Source of the DNA: Diabrotica undecimpunctata
Lineage: Eukaryota > Arthropoda > Insecta > Coleoptera > Chrysomelidae
Length of the DNA: 64,000 nucleotides
Reading direction: 5' to 3'
Assembly: GCF_040954645.1 (NCBI RefSeq)
Contig: NC_092807.1
Span: 49,049,991 to 49,113,990, forward strand
Shown here piece by piece: positions 1 through 10,959 of the stretch. Position 1 is the stretch's first letter. Each line of letters starts with the position of its first letter. The position numbers and the translations under genes were made by a program. The notes beneath the pieces were generated by a model. It saw only the letters and a list, made by a program, of their open reading frames with translations, was not told where the DNA came from and searched no databases.

Positions 1-825
1 AGTCAGAAAAATATTGATATCTATTTCTATTAAGTTTGCTGTATTTTTCTTCAAATACTTACTGAATGTTTATTTATCTGATACTCTCCTTCATTTTTCT
101 CTGCAGTTTTGTATTTTCTCCCCAGCTCTAAAATTTCCGTTTACTCTTTATGTGGAGTTAATGTGAGAAGTGTAGATTTTAATCCTTTTTTTTTGTTCAT
201 AATCATTTTTAATTTTTTGGTTAGTTTGGCAGTGAAATGAAATGGAATCAGTCAATAAGGTAACAGACATTTGATCTTTGGAGCTTTTCGGTTTTGATTC
301 CAGATTACTTAAAGTGTTAGCTCTAACTGTCGGATTTTCAACAATTGGTTTTTCTGCCTCAACATTGGATTCTTCTATTTAATTGTTTGGTTCTTATGTT
401 ACTGCTTCTTATGTTCCTGAGTTTTGAAAAATTTGATGCCTGCTTAAATAATTCAGCGACGTGGTATATTTGCCTCGGATTCAATGCAGTTCAGTTATCA
501 CACAAATCATCATAGTACGGTTACAGCCAAAGCGGAACCAGTTGGAAAGTCCTTTATCAAAAGAGGATTTAGACTTTTTGTACGACAATAAAGAATGGTG
601 GAACATACTGTTATGTTGTATTTATATAACATGCAGCTGATACAGGTTTATTTTGCTCTACGGCGACATTTTTTACTAGTTATTTTTTTCCTGTGGGGCA
701 ACATGTTTAGTTAATTTATTTTGTACATTTGTAAACCACTCTTATCCAGGTTGTAAATTTTATTAACTGGAAATTTATATTTCTTCCAAACAGATTTTAA
801 ATTTTGAAAATACTTGAATAATTAA
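1..825. other. AT-rich, no recognised gene
   Basis: No frame reads as a known protein and I see no terminal repeats. A minus-strand stretch around 430-600 looks weakly codon-like but is broken by stops and matches no family I know. The region ends at the (GAT)n tail of the LINE that begins at 826. Confidence 0.5.
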
Positions 826-1890
826 ATCATCATCATCATGCAACCTCTTCTGTCCACTGCTGGACATAGGTCTCTTCCATTTTTCGCCACTCTTCACGGT
901 TCTGTGCTTCTTGTTGCCATTTCTTGGATATTCGTCTAATGTCGTCCATCCAGCGTGTTGGTGGTCGTCCTCTGCTGCATTTGTCTTCTCGTGGGCGCCA
1001 GTCAATTAGTTTTCTGGTCCATCTTTCAGTCTCGCTATGTGACCTGCCCAATTCCATATCAGCTTGGCTATACGTTCGACGACATCACTGGTACCTGTTC
1101 TTTTCCTTAAGTCTTGATTCCTTATTTTGTCTTTTTTTGTCACGCCGAGAATTGATCTTTCCATGCGCCTTTGTGCCACTCGTATTTTTAGTGCTGTTAT
1201 TTTTGTGAGCATGAGAGTTTCTGCTCCGTATGCCATAATAGGAAGAACGCATTGGTCAAATGTCTTCCGTCTCATTGCTATCGGGATGTTGCTCTTAAAG
1301 ATGTCTCTTAGTGAACCATACGCCGCCCAAGCAAGTGTTATTCGTCGTTGAAATTCGCAGGTCTAATTATCCTTACCTATTCTGATTGCATGACCAAGAT
1401 ATATGTACTTTTCTGTCAATTCTACCACTTGATTTTGGATGATTAGGTGTTCGCTGTGAAATAAATTTGTCATAAATTTGGTCTTACTGATGTTCATTTT
1501 TAGACCTATTGTTGAAGACACGTTTACGTATCTACCGTTACGAGGACCGTTATAAACAATTTAGGTGAGAGAGTGTCGCCCTGTCTCACACCTCGCTTGA
1601 TATGAATTTCTCTGGTGGTATCATGTAGTTTTACACGCATTGTGGCATTTTGGTATAATGTTTGTACTAGCTTTGTGGGCCGGTAATCTATTCTACTATT
1701 GTTCAGAGCAGTTATAATGCTGTCTAATTCCACAGTGTCGAAGACTTTGTGAAAGTCTACGAAGATAAGTACCAGTGGTCATTCTAGCGACTTTTCTATT
1801 AAGGTTTTTACTGTTTGTAGGTGATCGTTTGTTCCGAATTTTGAGCGGAAGCCAGCTGCTTCTTGTGGCTGGTAGAAATCTAACTTTTTC
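826..1890 (-). pseudogene. RTE-like LINE fragment, RT to C-terminus
   Basis: This is a 5'-truncated non-LTR retrotransposon read on the minus strand from about 1890 to 826. The upstream part reads DFHKVFDTVE, corresponding to RT motif A. Near 1590-1640 the frame carries motif B, RGVRQGDTLSPKLF. The C-terminal part contains FDQCVLPIMAYGAETL, then WAGHIARLKDG, then GRPPTRWMDDIRR, the usual tail of insect RTE-type LINE proteins. The catalytic YADD segment is missing or unreadable and the frame shifts several times. The 3' end is a short (GAT)n tail at 826-840. The clade assignment rests on motif style only. Confidence 0.8.
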
Positions 1891-2085
1891 TATATAATTA
1901 TAGAAATATAATTATTAATTTAAGTTTATATATTCGCTGTGTTTTCTAGAAAGCGCATGCGTACTTCATACAGACTTTTGTCCCCATCTACTATATATCA
2001 AAAATTTTAAAATACTTCATATTTGATTATAAGGTAATTTATTTTAAAAAATATTTGTGTATGAATGTATGTATTAAGTTTGACG

Positions 2086-3430
2086 TTTTACCATCATTAT
2101 TAACTTGTATACGTCCACTGCTAGACATAGGTCTCTCTCAGCACTTTCCATCTGTCTATGTCTTGTGCGGCTTGCATCCAGTTATTGCTAACATGCTTCA
2201 GGTCGTCAGTCCATCTAGTTGGTGGACATCCTCTGCTCCATATTGCTTCTTGCCTCGGTCTCCACTCTAAAATACGTTTTGTCCATCAGTTGTCTGATAA
2301 TTTTGCGACGTGTTCTGCCCAATTAAATTTTAACGACGCGATTTTTTCGATACTGTCTCTTATTTTTGTTCTATGACGTATTTCTTAGTTTGGGATTCGG
2401 TCTATCAGGGAGACACCCAACATCTGGCGCTACATAGCCATCTGAGTCACGCGAATCTTATTAACTACCTTTTTTGTGAATGTGTTAATGTTTCCGCTCT
2501 ATAAGTAAGTATAGGTAATACACATTGGTCAAAGATTTTCCTTTTGAGGCATATGGGTAGATCAGATTTAAATACATAGTTTAATTTAGATTTACCAAAC
2601 ACTGCCCAGGCTAATCCTATGCGATGTGGGAGCTCACATGTCTGGTTATCTTTCCCCAATCGAATTTCATGTCCTAGGTACTTGTACGATGTAGTCTGCA
2701 CAATATCCCTTCTATTAACAGCAATATATCTATTTAGCACCAGATTAGTCATTATTTGCGTCTTGTTCATATTAATGTTTAGTCCGACATCCAAGGAAAC
2801 GTGATATAGTTTTTCAAACATTATTATTGCATCATCCATACGATCGGCTATAAGGACGATGCTCATCTGCAAACTTTTATACTTGAGCCTACTTCTGTCT
2901 GATGTTTGTTACTAACAAGGGGACGGCTCTCGTTAACAAAATTGGAAATATAATTTTCCCATAGTACTTTTGTTTCTTGTGTGTTGAAGACTGTTTCATT
3001 ATTATGATTTAATAACTTTGTTATGTGTTGGGGATTTACGATTTTCTGTCATTTCCTTAATTTTTTTGTGGATGTTAAGTAGATCGTTTTTGATACATTT
3101 CCTCGATTTCCTTGCTCCTCTATACCAACATTGCTTTCTTGGTATATCTAATTTTTGTTCTGATATGTGTTTGAGTTTGTTTTTACTTTTCTATATGCGT
3201 GTTGTTAAATTTTTGATGTTCCATTATGTCGGCTACATTTTAAGTCATTCATTCGTTATTTATAGGTTTTAAATAATGCTATTGTGCGTTTAAAATTGCA
3301 GATTTAATCTGACTCCAAGTGTGTTCTATAACTTTCTAAGTAGTGTATTTGGTCTCTTAATTATTTTGGACTTTACTCATCTGATCATTGAGTTTGTCAG
3401 AGAAAATCCAATGATTTGTGTCGTCTTATA
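2086..3430 (-). pseudogene. RTE-like LINE fragment with internal deletion
   Basis: Read on the minus strand, about 3430-2900 covers the linker between endonuclease and RT, with segments like NTQETKVLWENYISN and a Lys-rich helix region. About 2880-2465 encodes the RT thumb: GLNINMNKTQIMTN, then YLGHEIRLGKDNQ, then FDQCVLPILTYRAETL. The 3' end near 2090 resembles the LINE at 826 (the 'CCACTGCTAGACATAGGTC' neighbourhood on +) and has an ATGATT-like tail. RT motifs A to C are absent between the two parts, so this copy has an internal deletion. Several stops make it dead. Confidence 0.7.
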
Positions 3431-4280
3431 AAATTGATGCATTAGGTCTGCTTAACTTATATTATGTGTATTATTTTATATAAGATGGGTTTCGTTTTTT
3501 AATAGGGGTCATGCATATAGTATGATCCGAAACCAGTAACCTGGTCTGTATTAAACAAAACATCACTAAAGGTCTTACCCTACTGTATACCCTACTGTGA
3601 AATATATTTTTTTTAATTTCTATTATTTGTTTTCAGTAAGATAATTTTATAATGTTGGCTATTTACACAAACTAAAAATACTACATATTTATTCAAATAA
3701 ACTGCAAGTGTGTATTTACATGGGATAAAAACAGGTTTCTAAATTTATTATTAGGGTTAAATTTGGTAATACTTTCTCTATAATGTTTAAAAAGACACAC
3801 CAAAACTTTTGAATAAATTATAAACTGTAGAAAACGTTTGTATATTAGAGTTTTGCCACATATTAACAATAACATCTAAAATTCCTGTTTAAATAAGACT
3901 TTTGTCATAATAACAATATCATCCAGAAAAAAATTAATAAAAATTAAATTAGATTTTAATTTGAAATAGAAATAAAGTTGTAGTAAAGTTCCTTTATTCT
4001 AATTAAAACTTTCTAATTTGGGGTTTGTCTGTAAGTTCACTATTTCGTTTTCGAAATTTAATCCTAAATCATCCAGAAAGCTATTTTCATTTCTAATGGA
4101 ATAATCTCTATTAAATTGATGGATTGGCTTACCGAATGATCCGGTAATGTTAGTATAACCAGATATATTTGATGTTATTTAGTTTCCATTACCATAATTG
4201 GACTTCGACATAATTACTCTAATTACTGGAATAGGTTACAACTATTAGTAGGGGTATCTGTAATTCTACATCTATATCAC

Positions 4281-4334
<54 letters not shown>

Positions 4335-4440
4335 GTAAAAAATACGACCGTTGATTAAATATGGAATATATTCAATGGTTGAATAGCAGAGGTTTTATCG
4401 GTCAATAATTGGCAAATAAAAGTCGTCAACTACTTTATTG
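3431..4440. other. AT-rich spacer
   Basis: No coding signal is seen. The only clear structure is the (TA)n tract at 4285-4330. Confidence 0.5.
4285..4330. repeat. (TA)n microsatellite
   Basis: About 23 perfect TA units. Confidence 0.95.
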
Positions 4441-4451
4441 ATTTATTCGAA

Positions 4452-4485
4452 TACGTTTCGCTTTTATTTTTAAAAGCATCATCAG
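4452..4485 (-). ncRNA. Hammerhead ribozyme-like motif
   Basis: Read on minus: CTGATGAT (4485-4478), then a perfect 7-bp hairpin GCTTTTA-AAAA-TAAAAGC (4477-4460), then GAAACGTA (4459-4452). This fits the hammerhead core CUGANGA - stem II - GAA, followed by a tiny palindromic stem III (ACGT) and an H17-type A. GAA just before the core can pair with TTC just after it as a short stem I. Penelope-like retroelements and retrozymes carry hammerheads with such minimal stem III. Activity is inferred, not shown. Confidence 0.5.
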
Positions 4486-4962
4486 TTCACTACAAATAAA
4501 AAAGATTTTAGAATATAAGTAAACAAACCAACAGGGTTCATATTTACAAAAACAATTTGTAGGGTTTTTTTTATAGATGTTATAAAAACTCTACGATAAC
4601 TTAACATTAAAGAATAAAAACTAAACGAGAGAAACAAAACAAAAAAATACAAGTAAAACTGTAAGAACATTAGTTCATTTAATTTTAACCGATGGCTTCA
4701 TTTGAATGTTGGTTTAAGCTCTTTCGAGGGTCAAACCACACTAATCTTTTCAATTGTTTTGGATCAGCTCGTCATAATTTTCACATGTGGCTTGTTGTCG
4801 TCCATGTGTTTCTTTGGAATGCATGGTGCGGATTACGATTCTTAAGGGAATTATCAAGCGGAACAGGGACGGACCTTTTTTTTTAAAAAAGGATTCATTT
4901 ATTCCTTTTTCTTTACAGAACAAACAAACAAAAAGAAAAAAAAATTTGGAAACAAAAATAGG

Positions 4963-5033
4963 ATTGAAATTACTGTCTTGTAAGTCATACAAAATAAATA
5001 AAAAAAAAACCCTGGCAAGACAGTAACTTCAAT
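4963..5033. repeat. Inverted repeat, 18 bp arms
   Basis: 4963-4980 (ATTGAAATTACTGTCTTG) is the reverse complement of 5016-5033 with one mismatch, around an A-rich loop. It sits next to the 3' end of the LINE at 5040-8700 and may be the remains of a small element. Confidence 0.6.
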
Positions 5034-5526
5034 CTCATGACGAATTCTGAGATGCGTGCCTCTTTGAACAGTTAGTAGAGTTCAAGGTAGTACCTGAATC
5101 TCCGTACTCCGTTATCGTTAATAAATCCAAATATTTTCCTTAGGACTTTTCGTTCGAAGACTTCCAGCTTTCGTTTTGTGTCTTCTATCATCACCCATGT
5201 CTCGCGTTCATAGCATACTATTAATCTGATAATAGTTTTGTAGACACTGATTTTTAATCTCCAATGTGTGTTTTTGGAGCAGAATACATGGGCGAGTGAA
5301 AAGTAAGCTTTGTTTCTCTTTATTATTCTTCTTTAAATGTCTGGTTCTTCTATTCCATCTGTGTCTAATGTGACTTTCACATATGTAAAACTTTCTACAG
5401 TTTCAATATCGTTCTCTAATTCAACTGTGCGGCTATTTTCCCAGATCTTGTCTGAGTCAGCTTTTTTGTCTTTTGAATAATTATTTCTAATCCAGTCTCT
5501 TCTGCACCTGTTTTTAATTGTAAATA

Positions 5527-7101
5527 CACTCGTGGACAAAAATATCGAATATTTTGGAATTTTCTAATTTTTGTTTTTTCAAAACAAATTCTGGTCAATC
5601 AAGTCGTTTATTGTAAAATAGAGTTCATTTCAACAATGTTTAATGAACAATTTTAAGAAAATTGCAAAAAAAATAATGTTTAATATTAGATAAATAAGGT
5701 TATTTTACTCTAAACTTAAATGATAATTTAAATTGCTTAAACAAGTCGTTTTAACTAAAAGAAGTGCATGATCAGTAACGAGTATTCCCTCTTCTAGCTC
5801 TTATTACTGCTTGCATCTTTCTCAGCATGCTTGCAAGTATATTTTGGACATATCCTTGTGAAATTGCATTCCATTCATTATGTGCAGCAAGCCGAAGCCG
5901 CTCTATCGAATTTGGATCGGGATTTCTTTGTCGTATGCTGCGTTTTAAGTGATACCACATCTGCTCTATTGGATTTAAATCCGGGCTAAACGGTGGCCAA
6001 TCCAGTCTTCGAATTTGGATCTCATCAAGATAATTACTCACTATGGCAGCAGCATGTGGTCGAGCAGTATCGTGCATTAATGTGAATCTTTCATATCCAA
6101 TGTAACCAACATATGACAAAACATGATCTTGCAGGATGTTTTAAACGTAAGAATCAGCAGTCATCCGTCCAATCACTTTCACAAGTGCGGTACGTACTTC
6201 CCAACTAATACCTTTCCAAAGAATTATGCTATCAACTCCAAAGCTTACAGTCTGGGCGAGACTGCAGCTAGCGAATCGTTCTCCAACTCTTCTGTAGACG
6301 TAGTTTTGACCATCTACCTTCCATATTATGATTCTGGTCTTATCAGTGAAAAGAACGTTTTTCCAGTTGTCGATATTCCACTAAATATGTGTTCTTGCAA
6401 ATTCCAAACGACGAGCTTTATGATTTTGGAGGAGACGTGGAACTTTGGCGGGGCATCTGGGCTTTAAGTTTGTTTCTTTTGATCTTCGTCTAACTGTTTG
6501 TGAACTTACATTAACTTGTCTAACATTTAATATCTCATTTCTGAGGTGCATCGATGTCAATGAACGATTTCGTGTAGAATTAAGAACCAAAAAACGGTCA
6601 TCAATTGCGGTTGTGCACCTTGGGCGTCCTTGACCAGGCCTTCGTACAAAATTTCCTGTTTCGCGGTACCTTTTTAGAGTATTTGAAACTATAGATTCAG
6701 TTCTGCTGAGACGTCGTGCGATACCTTCTTGTGCATATCCTTCCTCGTACAAAATTACAATATGTGCTACTTGGGCTTCATCGCAGTGTCGAATTGGTGG
6801 GATACTTGTTTTAAACTTAGTTAAATCAAAACAATATTTAATTAAACTTAATAAATTAAACTAAAAATTACCGAATTAGTATGATTGTTACTTCACGTGA
6901 AGAAGGTTTTTTATGATGAAATGTACGACTGACACTAACCACTGAATAAACGTCAAAATAAACATCAAAATTTTTCAAACCAGTTGAGTACATCAGCCTA
7001 CTATATGAGTATTATCAGTAATCTAAAATTATTTTGAAATAATAGTGACTACAAAAAAAAATTGGAAAATTCCTAAATATTCGATATTTTTTCCATGAGT
7101 G
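5527..7101 (-). mobile_element. Tc1/mariner element with ~50-bp TIRs
   Basis: The left end CACTCGTGGACAAAAATATC and the right end (reverse complement) CACTCATGGAAAAAATATCG begin diverged inverted repeats of about 50 bp. The element is 1575 bp, flanked by TA on both sides (5525-5526, 7102-7103), the Tc1/mariner target. It lies just downstream of the YADD motif of the host LINE. It encodes one broken transposase on the minus strand. Confidence 0.9.
5772..6815 (-). pseudogene. Tc1-type transposase (DD34E), broken
   Basis: The N-terminal half (about 6815-6381) has a helix-turn-helix region with EEGYAQEGIARRLSRTES, a GRP-like motif RRPGQGRPRC and a second HTH. The catalytic half shows LFTDKTRI (first D), LMHDTARPHAA (second D) and SPDLNPIEQMW (E). 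Exactly 34 residues separate the second D from the E, as in Tc1 (DD34E). Stops near 6380 and 6135 and a frame change between the halves inactivate it, while all three acidic residues survive. Total length would match a typical transposase of about 340 residues. Confidence 0.9.
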
Positions 7102-7179
7102 TATATTTCTGCCGCCTCTTCTGTTCTGCGATACATAATGCTAATGTCATCGGCATAGGCGAAAATCTGTAATGATTTA

Positions 7180-8291
7180 AATCATGAATGTGTTGCTTGT
7201 GTGAGTCCATTTCAAAAGGTAAAAGAAATAATAAATTAGACTTACTCACAATCAATTTAATTTAACTATCCAGATGACCGGTTTCGCTTTCTACAATGTG
7301 CAAAGCATCTTCAGGTCTCGATACAAAGTTAAATAAATGCTGAAATAATGAACCCATATTAGGATGTTGTCTAATAAAGATAAACAAAGATAGATGAAAT
7401 ATGAAATAAATTACAGTAATTATGCCAATATAACATGTTTGTGGTTTTTCAAAATGAATAAAATGTTTAAGCAGACAAGGTAAGACCCACAAATTGGTAA
7501 AATAGTCTATTAAACTGTAATAAATTAATAAATGAACAAATAAATAAAACATTACTTACATGCCGGTACTCTATTAATTGATGGTTGAAAGAACATGGTT
7601 CAAACTATCCTGTATTGTTGATTGGAGAACTTAAGTCTGCTATTGTAATTGTTTGACAGCAAACGGGGAAGTTCTTGAGGAGACAGATTTTATCCAATGA
7701 AGTAGAGATAGGTGCAATGTGATTGTTTGATGAAAGTAATGTTCTATACCATGGAAGTATTTAAGTTATTTATATTTATTCTAGAGATATATTTATGAAA
7801 TGTGTATTATTTATTGAGATTTTATTTTATGAAGGTGACAGTTTTAAGACAATAAATGAGATTAGATGTACAAATTGTGTGGGTGTGCAATTCTTTCAAC
7901 TTGTAACTATCAAATTTCTTTGATATAGTTCTATTGCAATATATGGCAAATGATTGTAAAGTCCAGTATTTAAAGTTATAATTAAAAATTAAAATTAAGG
8001 ACACTTTAAGACACAGAAAACAGACAGAAAACACTTAACAGGGGGACGAAACAGACATTAAATTAAAGGGGGGGGACTTGAATGTACTACATATCTTACT
8101 TGGAGATAATGAGTTTTTATGTTATCTGTTACATTTAAGAGGTAAATTTGACAAATGTAGATTAAAGTGTGACAGTTCTTCTTCTATTTCTAAATACTGT
8201 GAGTTAAGTTATCTAGTTTTATGAAACCGGTCGTCTGGATAGTTAAATTAAATTGATTGTGAGTAAGTCTAATTTATTATTTCTTTTACCT
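7180..8291. mobile_element. Inverted-arm retroelement, Penelope-like candidate
   Basis: The element is flanked by a 14-bp target duplication, TCTGTA(A/T)TGATTTA, at 7166-7179 and 8292-8305 (13/14 match). Its ends carry 70-bp inverted arms, 7216-7285 and 8223-8292, with one mismatch. The left side has 36 extra bases outside the arm. A hammerhead-like motif overlaps the left arm at 7276-7314. Removing the element restores the LINE frame (NLVNKSIQ joined to IFAYADD). No RT or GIY-YIG protein is readable in the ~940 bp between the arms. Inverted LTR-like arms, variable target duplications and hammerheads are features of Penelope-like elements; that assignment is inference. Confidence 0.7.
7276..7314 (-). 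ncRNA. Hammerhead-like motif at arm boundary
   Basis: Minus strand: CTGAAGAT, hairpin GCTTT...AAAGC, then GAA-ACCGGT-C, where ACCGGT is a perfect palindrome in the stem III position. The homology of the opposite arm (8223-8292) begins exactly at this GAAACCGGTC, so the core edge coincides with the arm boundary. Confidence 0.4.
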
Positions 8292-8700
8292 TCTGTATTG
8301 ATTTATTTACAAGATTACCTCTTTCTATATTCAGCTGTCTTATTACATATTCAAGAGTCATATTGACTAGTGTCTATACCAGCCCGGCTCCTTGTTAATC
8401 CTTTGACTATTAAAAAGCTCTCAGTGAGCTCATTTTGTATTCTGACAGTTGCTGTTGACGATTTCGTTGTTGCTTTTACTAGTCGGATGTATTTCTGGGG
8501 ATATTAAAAGCTATACAATATTTGATATAACTTTTGTCTATTAATTGAGTCGTAGGCCTGTTTGAAATCTATGAGTATGTTGTGGACGCCAATTTCGTAT
8601 TTCCACGATTTGTTTAGAATTTGTTTCACTGTGAATAGCTCAGTTAGGTCAGTTGCAGATCTTCCTGACAATGTTTTCAGTTAGTTGTTGGAGTCGTTTA

Positions 8701-8860
8701 TTTAGTATATAAGTTCTAAGACTACTAGATCTAGGACGATATTAAATAGCGTCGTTGACAGACGCCCTTGTATTACGCTACGTTCTATATTTATTTCGTT
8801 TGTATAATTTTCGTTTGTTTTAACTCTTGCTGATGAGTCCTTCCTAGGTTAATCAGGTCT
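8701..8860 (-). pseudogene. Second LINE RT fragment (motif B)
   Basis: A minus-strand frame reads ERSVIQGRLSTTLFNIVLD, the QG..L..TLFN motif B of a LINE RT. It abuts the GRSATDL segment of the LINE at 5040-8700, which should come before motif B in a normal protein. So this is the end of another copy or a rearranged piece. Confidence 0.5.
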
Positions 8861-8999
8861 GGAAGGCACTGTAGAATATCAGCTCACTAGGCGACGAGTA
8901 GGATATACAAAATCTCGAATTACATGAGAAAGAACAAGAACACCAATTGCGAATACAAAATAGATGAAAAAGAGATACCAATTGCAGAGCTGACATTAA

Positions 9000-9844
9000 A
9001 TCAAAAAATGTAAAATATAAAATAAACGATAGAAACAGCAACAACAGGATGCATAGGAAAAGGGAAAAAACGTAATAAAATACTTAAAATGACAATAGGG
9101 TGAACTTCTTATGGAAAATACAAGTATAAGCCGACAATTAAGAGAGTATTTAAGACAACTGTTAAATCAACAACAACATACTAGCAGTAACAGTATCACT
9201 AAGAAGAACCTGAACGCAGTGCTTGAGGATTTAGGGACAGCACCACTGGCACTAAGCAATAACAAAGCCCCAGGTTTAGATAACATCCATGTGGAACTAC
9301 AAAAGAAAGGGGGAGAACAACTTCGTGTACAAACACATCACCTTATAAATATGAAATATGACAAATTTCTTCGTCTTCTGCATTTGTATTTTGGTTGCTT
9401 TTATATAAAAATTCGTAAAATATTGTTCCCAATATTTTTTGTTTATTTTATTTATTGATATGACATAATGCAAAATTGACAAACAAAAATTAGGCATATA
9501 TATACGATTTCTTTTCACATGGCATTCTTTATATTTTCCTATTTCTCCAAATACCTTCGTCATCACTCTTGCATAGAGAGTGTTAGTTCTTTCTTACATA
9601 ACGATGGAGACAAAAAATATGTTAGTAGAAGTTAGATAGGGAAGTTCAATAATAGACCAGATGTTTATATTGCGTCAAATTTTAGAAAATAGTTGGGATT
9701 CCAACAAAGATGTACATCAAATATTTGTAAATTTTAAACAAGCGAATGATTCTGTAAACAGGAATACACTGTTTAAGGTAATGGTAGAAATGGGAGTACC
9801 AAGAAATCTGGTAGGATTAGCCCAAATGTGTATGCAGTGATAAA
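9000..9844 (+). pseudogene. LINE RT fragment, 5' part of RT domain
   Basis: A 115-codon frame at 9111-9458 contains LREYLRQLLNQQ and ALSNNKAPGLDNIHVEL, the conserved N-terminal RT segment (KAPGxD). At about 9640-9840 the same strand reads IDQMFILRQILENSWDSNKD, then IFVNFKQANDSVNRNTLF (motif A, D replaced by N), ending at a stop. Between 9346 and 9640 about 290 bp of unrelated AT-rich DNA replaces roughly 65 residues. The LINE tail at 10505-10795 may be the rest of this copy. Confidence 0.7.
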
Positions 9845-10091
9845 AAGCTAAATAAGGATTTTTCGTCGGTTTTTTTATCTATTATATTTTTTTCAATCTA
9901 AGACTTCACAGATGGACCGAAGGAGAGATAAACATAGTTTAATTTTATTTTTGTATTGTTGCCCCAATTAATTTGCTCCATCATCAGGTTCCAGTACGTT
10001 ATTTTTATTTGTATTAAAAACTAAAAGGTAAAACCACATAAAACACGCAATAAACAACTGAAACACAATAAATGACACTAAATATTAACAA

Positions 10092-10231
10092 ACTAAGGCA
10101 CTTCTAAGAATCACCTTCCCCCTTAAGGAATACATTTACTCATAACAAAATACACATAATAGGGTTTTAAATTCAGAACTGCGAGTGAATGTATTCCTTA
10201 AAGCCACATTAATTCTCAGAAGTTCCTTAGT
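10092..10231. repeat. Foldback repeat
   Basis: 10092-10140 (ACTAAGGCACTTCTAAGAAT...) is an imperfect inverted copy of 10184-10231, with a ~43-bp loop. It looks like a small foldback or MITE nested inside the larger inverted pair. Confidence 0.7.
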
Positions 10232-10504
10232 TTATAGAGCTTTCCTGTATCTGATATGTAAGTAGTATATGTTTCTTCGCAGATTAAAATGTTAATAAAT
10301 TCAATTCAACTAACAAAATTTTTCTCTAATAAATCCTATACTAACAGCTGACTAACTATTTAGTGCAGCTTCAATCAGATTGGTGACACCCAATGGCACT
10401 AATGTTCGAATACAATACTTGGTTTGTCAATCTCACTGTCAATAAATAATGTTATAGCTGCTCACTCACTCAATTTGTTATTATTTAATGTCATTTATTT
10501 GATT

Positions 10505-10795
10505 TAGAACATCAATAGAAACAGACATATTAACATATATAGAAAAAAAAGACTAAAGTGGTATGGACATGTAAGAAGAACTAGCGACAGCAGATGGATA
10601 AAACCGAATGGAGCCCCATAGAAAGAAGGAAAAGAGAAAGACCCCGAAAATCCTGGAGGAACGAAGTAGACGACGCCATGAGTAAGAGAGGCCTAAACGA
10701 ACGAACCATTGAGAATGGAACAACAGAGAGATATGGAAACGGTTGAGCGAGGGAAGGCAGTCAATACTGTAGAATCCCTGAATGTATATAGTGTC
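10505..10795 (+). pseudogene. LINE C-terminal fragment
   Basis: The plus strand reads RLKWYGHVRRTSDSRW, then a Lys/Arg-rich GKERPRKSWRNEVDDAM, the usual C-terminal end of RTE-like LINE proteins (W.GH...R and GRPRK.W). One frameshift and a stop are present. Its position fits it being the 3' end of the copy at 9000-9844. Confidence 0.7.
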
Positions 10796-10881
10796 ATTTA
10801 TTGTGTTTCAGTTGTTTATTGCTTGTTTGATGTTGTTTTAGCTTTTAGTTTTTTAATACACATACAAATAACGTACTGTGG

Positions 10882-10920
10882 CTGATGATGGGAGAAATAT
10901 TGTAAGCCTTGAAACCGTTA
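10882..10920 (+). ncRNA. Degenerate hammerhead-like motif
   Basis: CTGATGATGGGAG... then GAAACCGTTA. The core strings CTGATGA and GAAA are intact but stem II is weak and the stem III palindrome is broken (ACCGTT). Probably a decayed copy of the motif at 4452-4485. Confidence 0.3.
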
Positions 10921-10959
10921 TCCCAAAATTTACCAACTTTGTTTAATAAAAACTACTTA

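Larger units (their letters stand above)
5040..8700 (-). pseudogene. LINE reverse transcriptase copy split by two insertions
   Basis: One LINE copy read on minus from 8700 to 5040 in three pieces. Piece one, 8700-8292, has GRSATDLTELFTVKQIL, motif A (DFKQAYDSINRQ-like) and ends NLVNKSIQ. Piece two, 7179-7104, continues as IFAYADDISIMYRRTEEAAE, with an intact YADD motif C. Piece three, 5524-5040, has the thumb and a C-terminal ERKVLRKIFGFINDNG segment. The gaps are an inverted-arm element at 7180-8291 and a Tc1 element at 5527-7101. Removing each insertion with one target copy restores the reading frame, which is direct evidence for a single older LINE. Frameshifts and stops remain, so it is dead. 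Confidence 0.85.
9970..10895. repeat. Inverted arms around a LINE tail
   Basis: About 9970-10085 and 10786-10895 are inverted copies sharing GTGTCATTTATTGTGTTTCA and the following ~80 bp to ATAACGTACTG and (C)TGATGATGG. They enclose a small foldback (10092-10231) and LINE DNA (10505-10795). The right arm ends in a hammerhead-like motif. This is the same layout as the element at 7180-8291; target duplication not found. Confidence 0.6.

Noticed and set aside
924..1351. Plus-strand frames opposite the LINE
   Set aside because: Shadows of the minus-strand RT pseudogene.
4692..4992. Overlapping frames considered as the C-terminus of a Penelope-like protein near the hammerhead-like motif
   Set aside because: No RT or GIY-YIG residues could be recognised.
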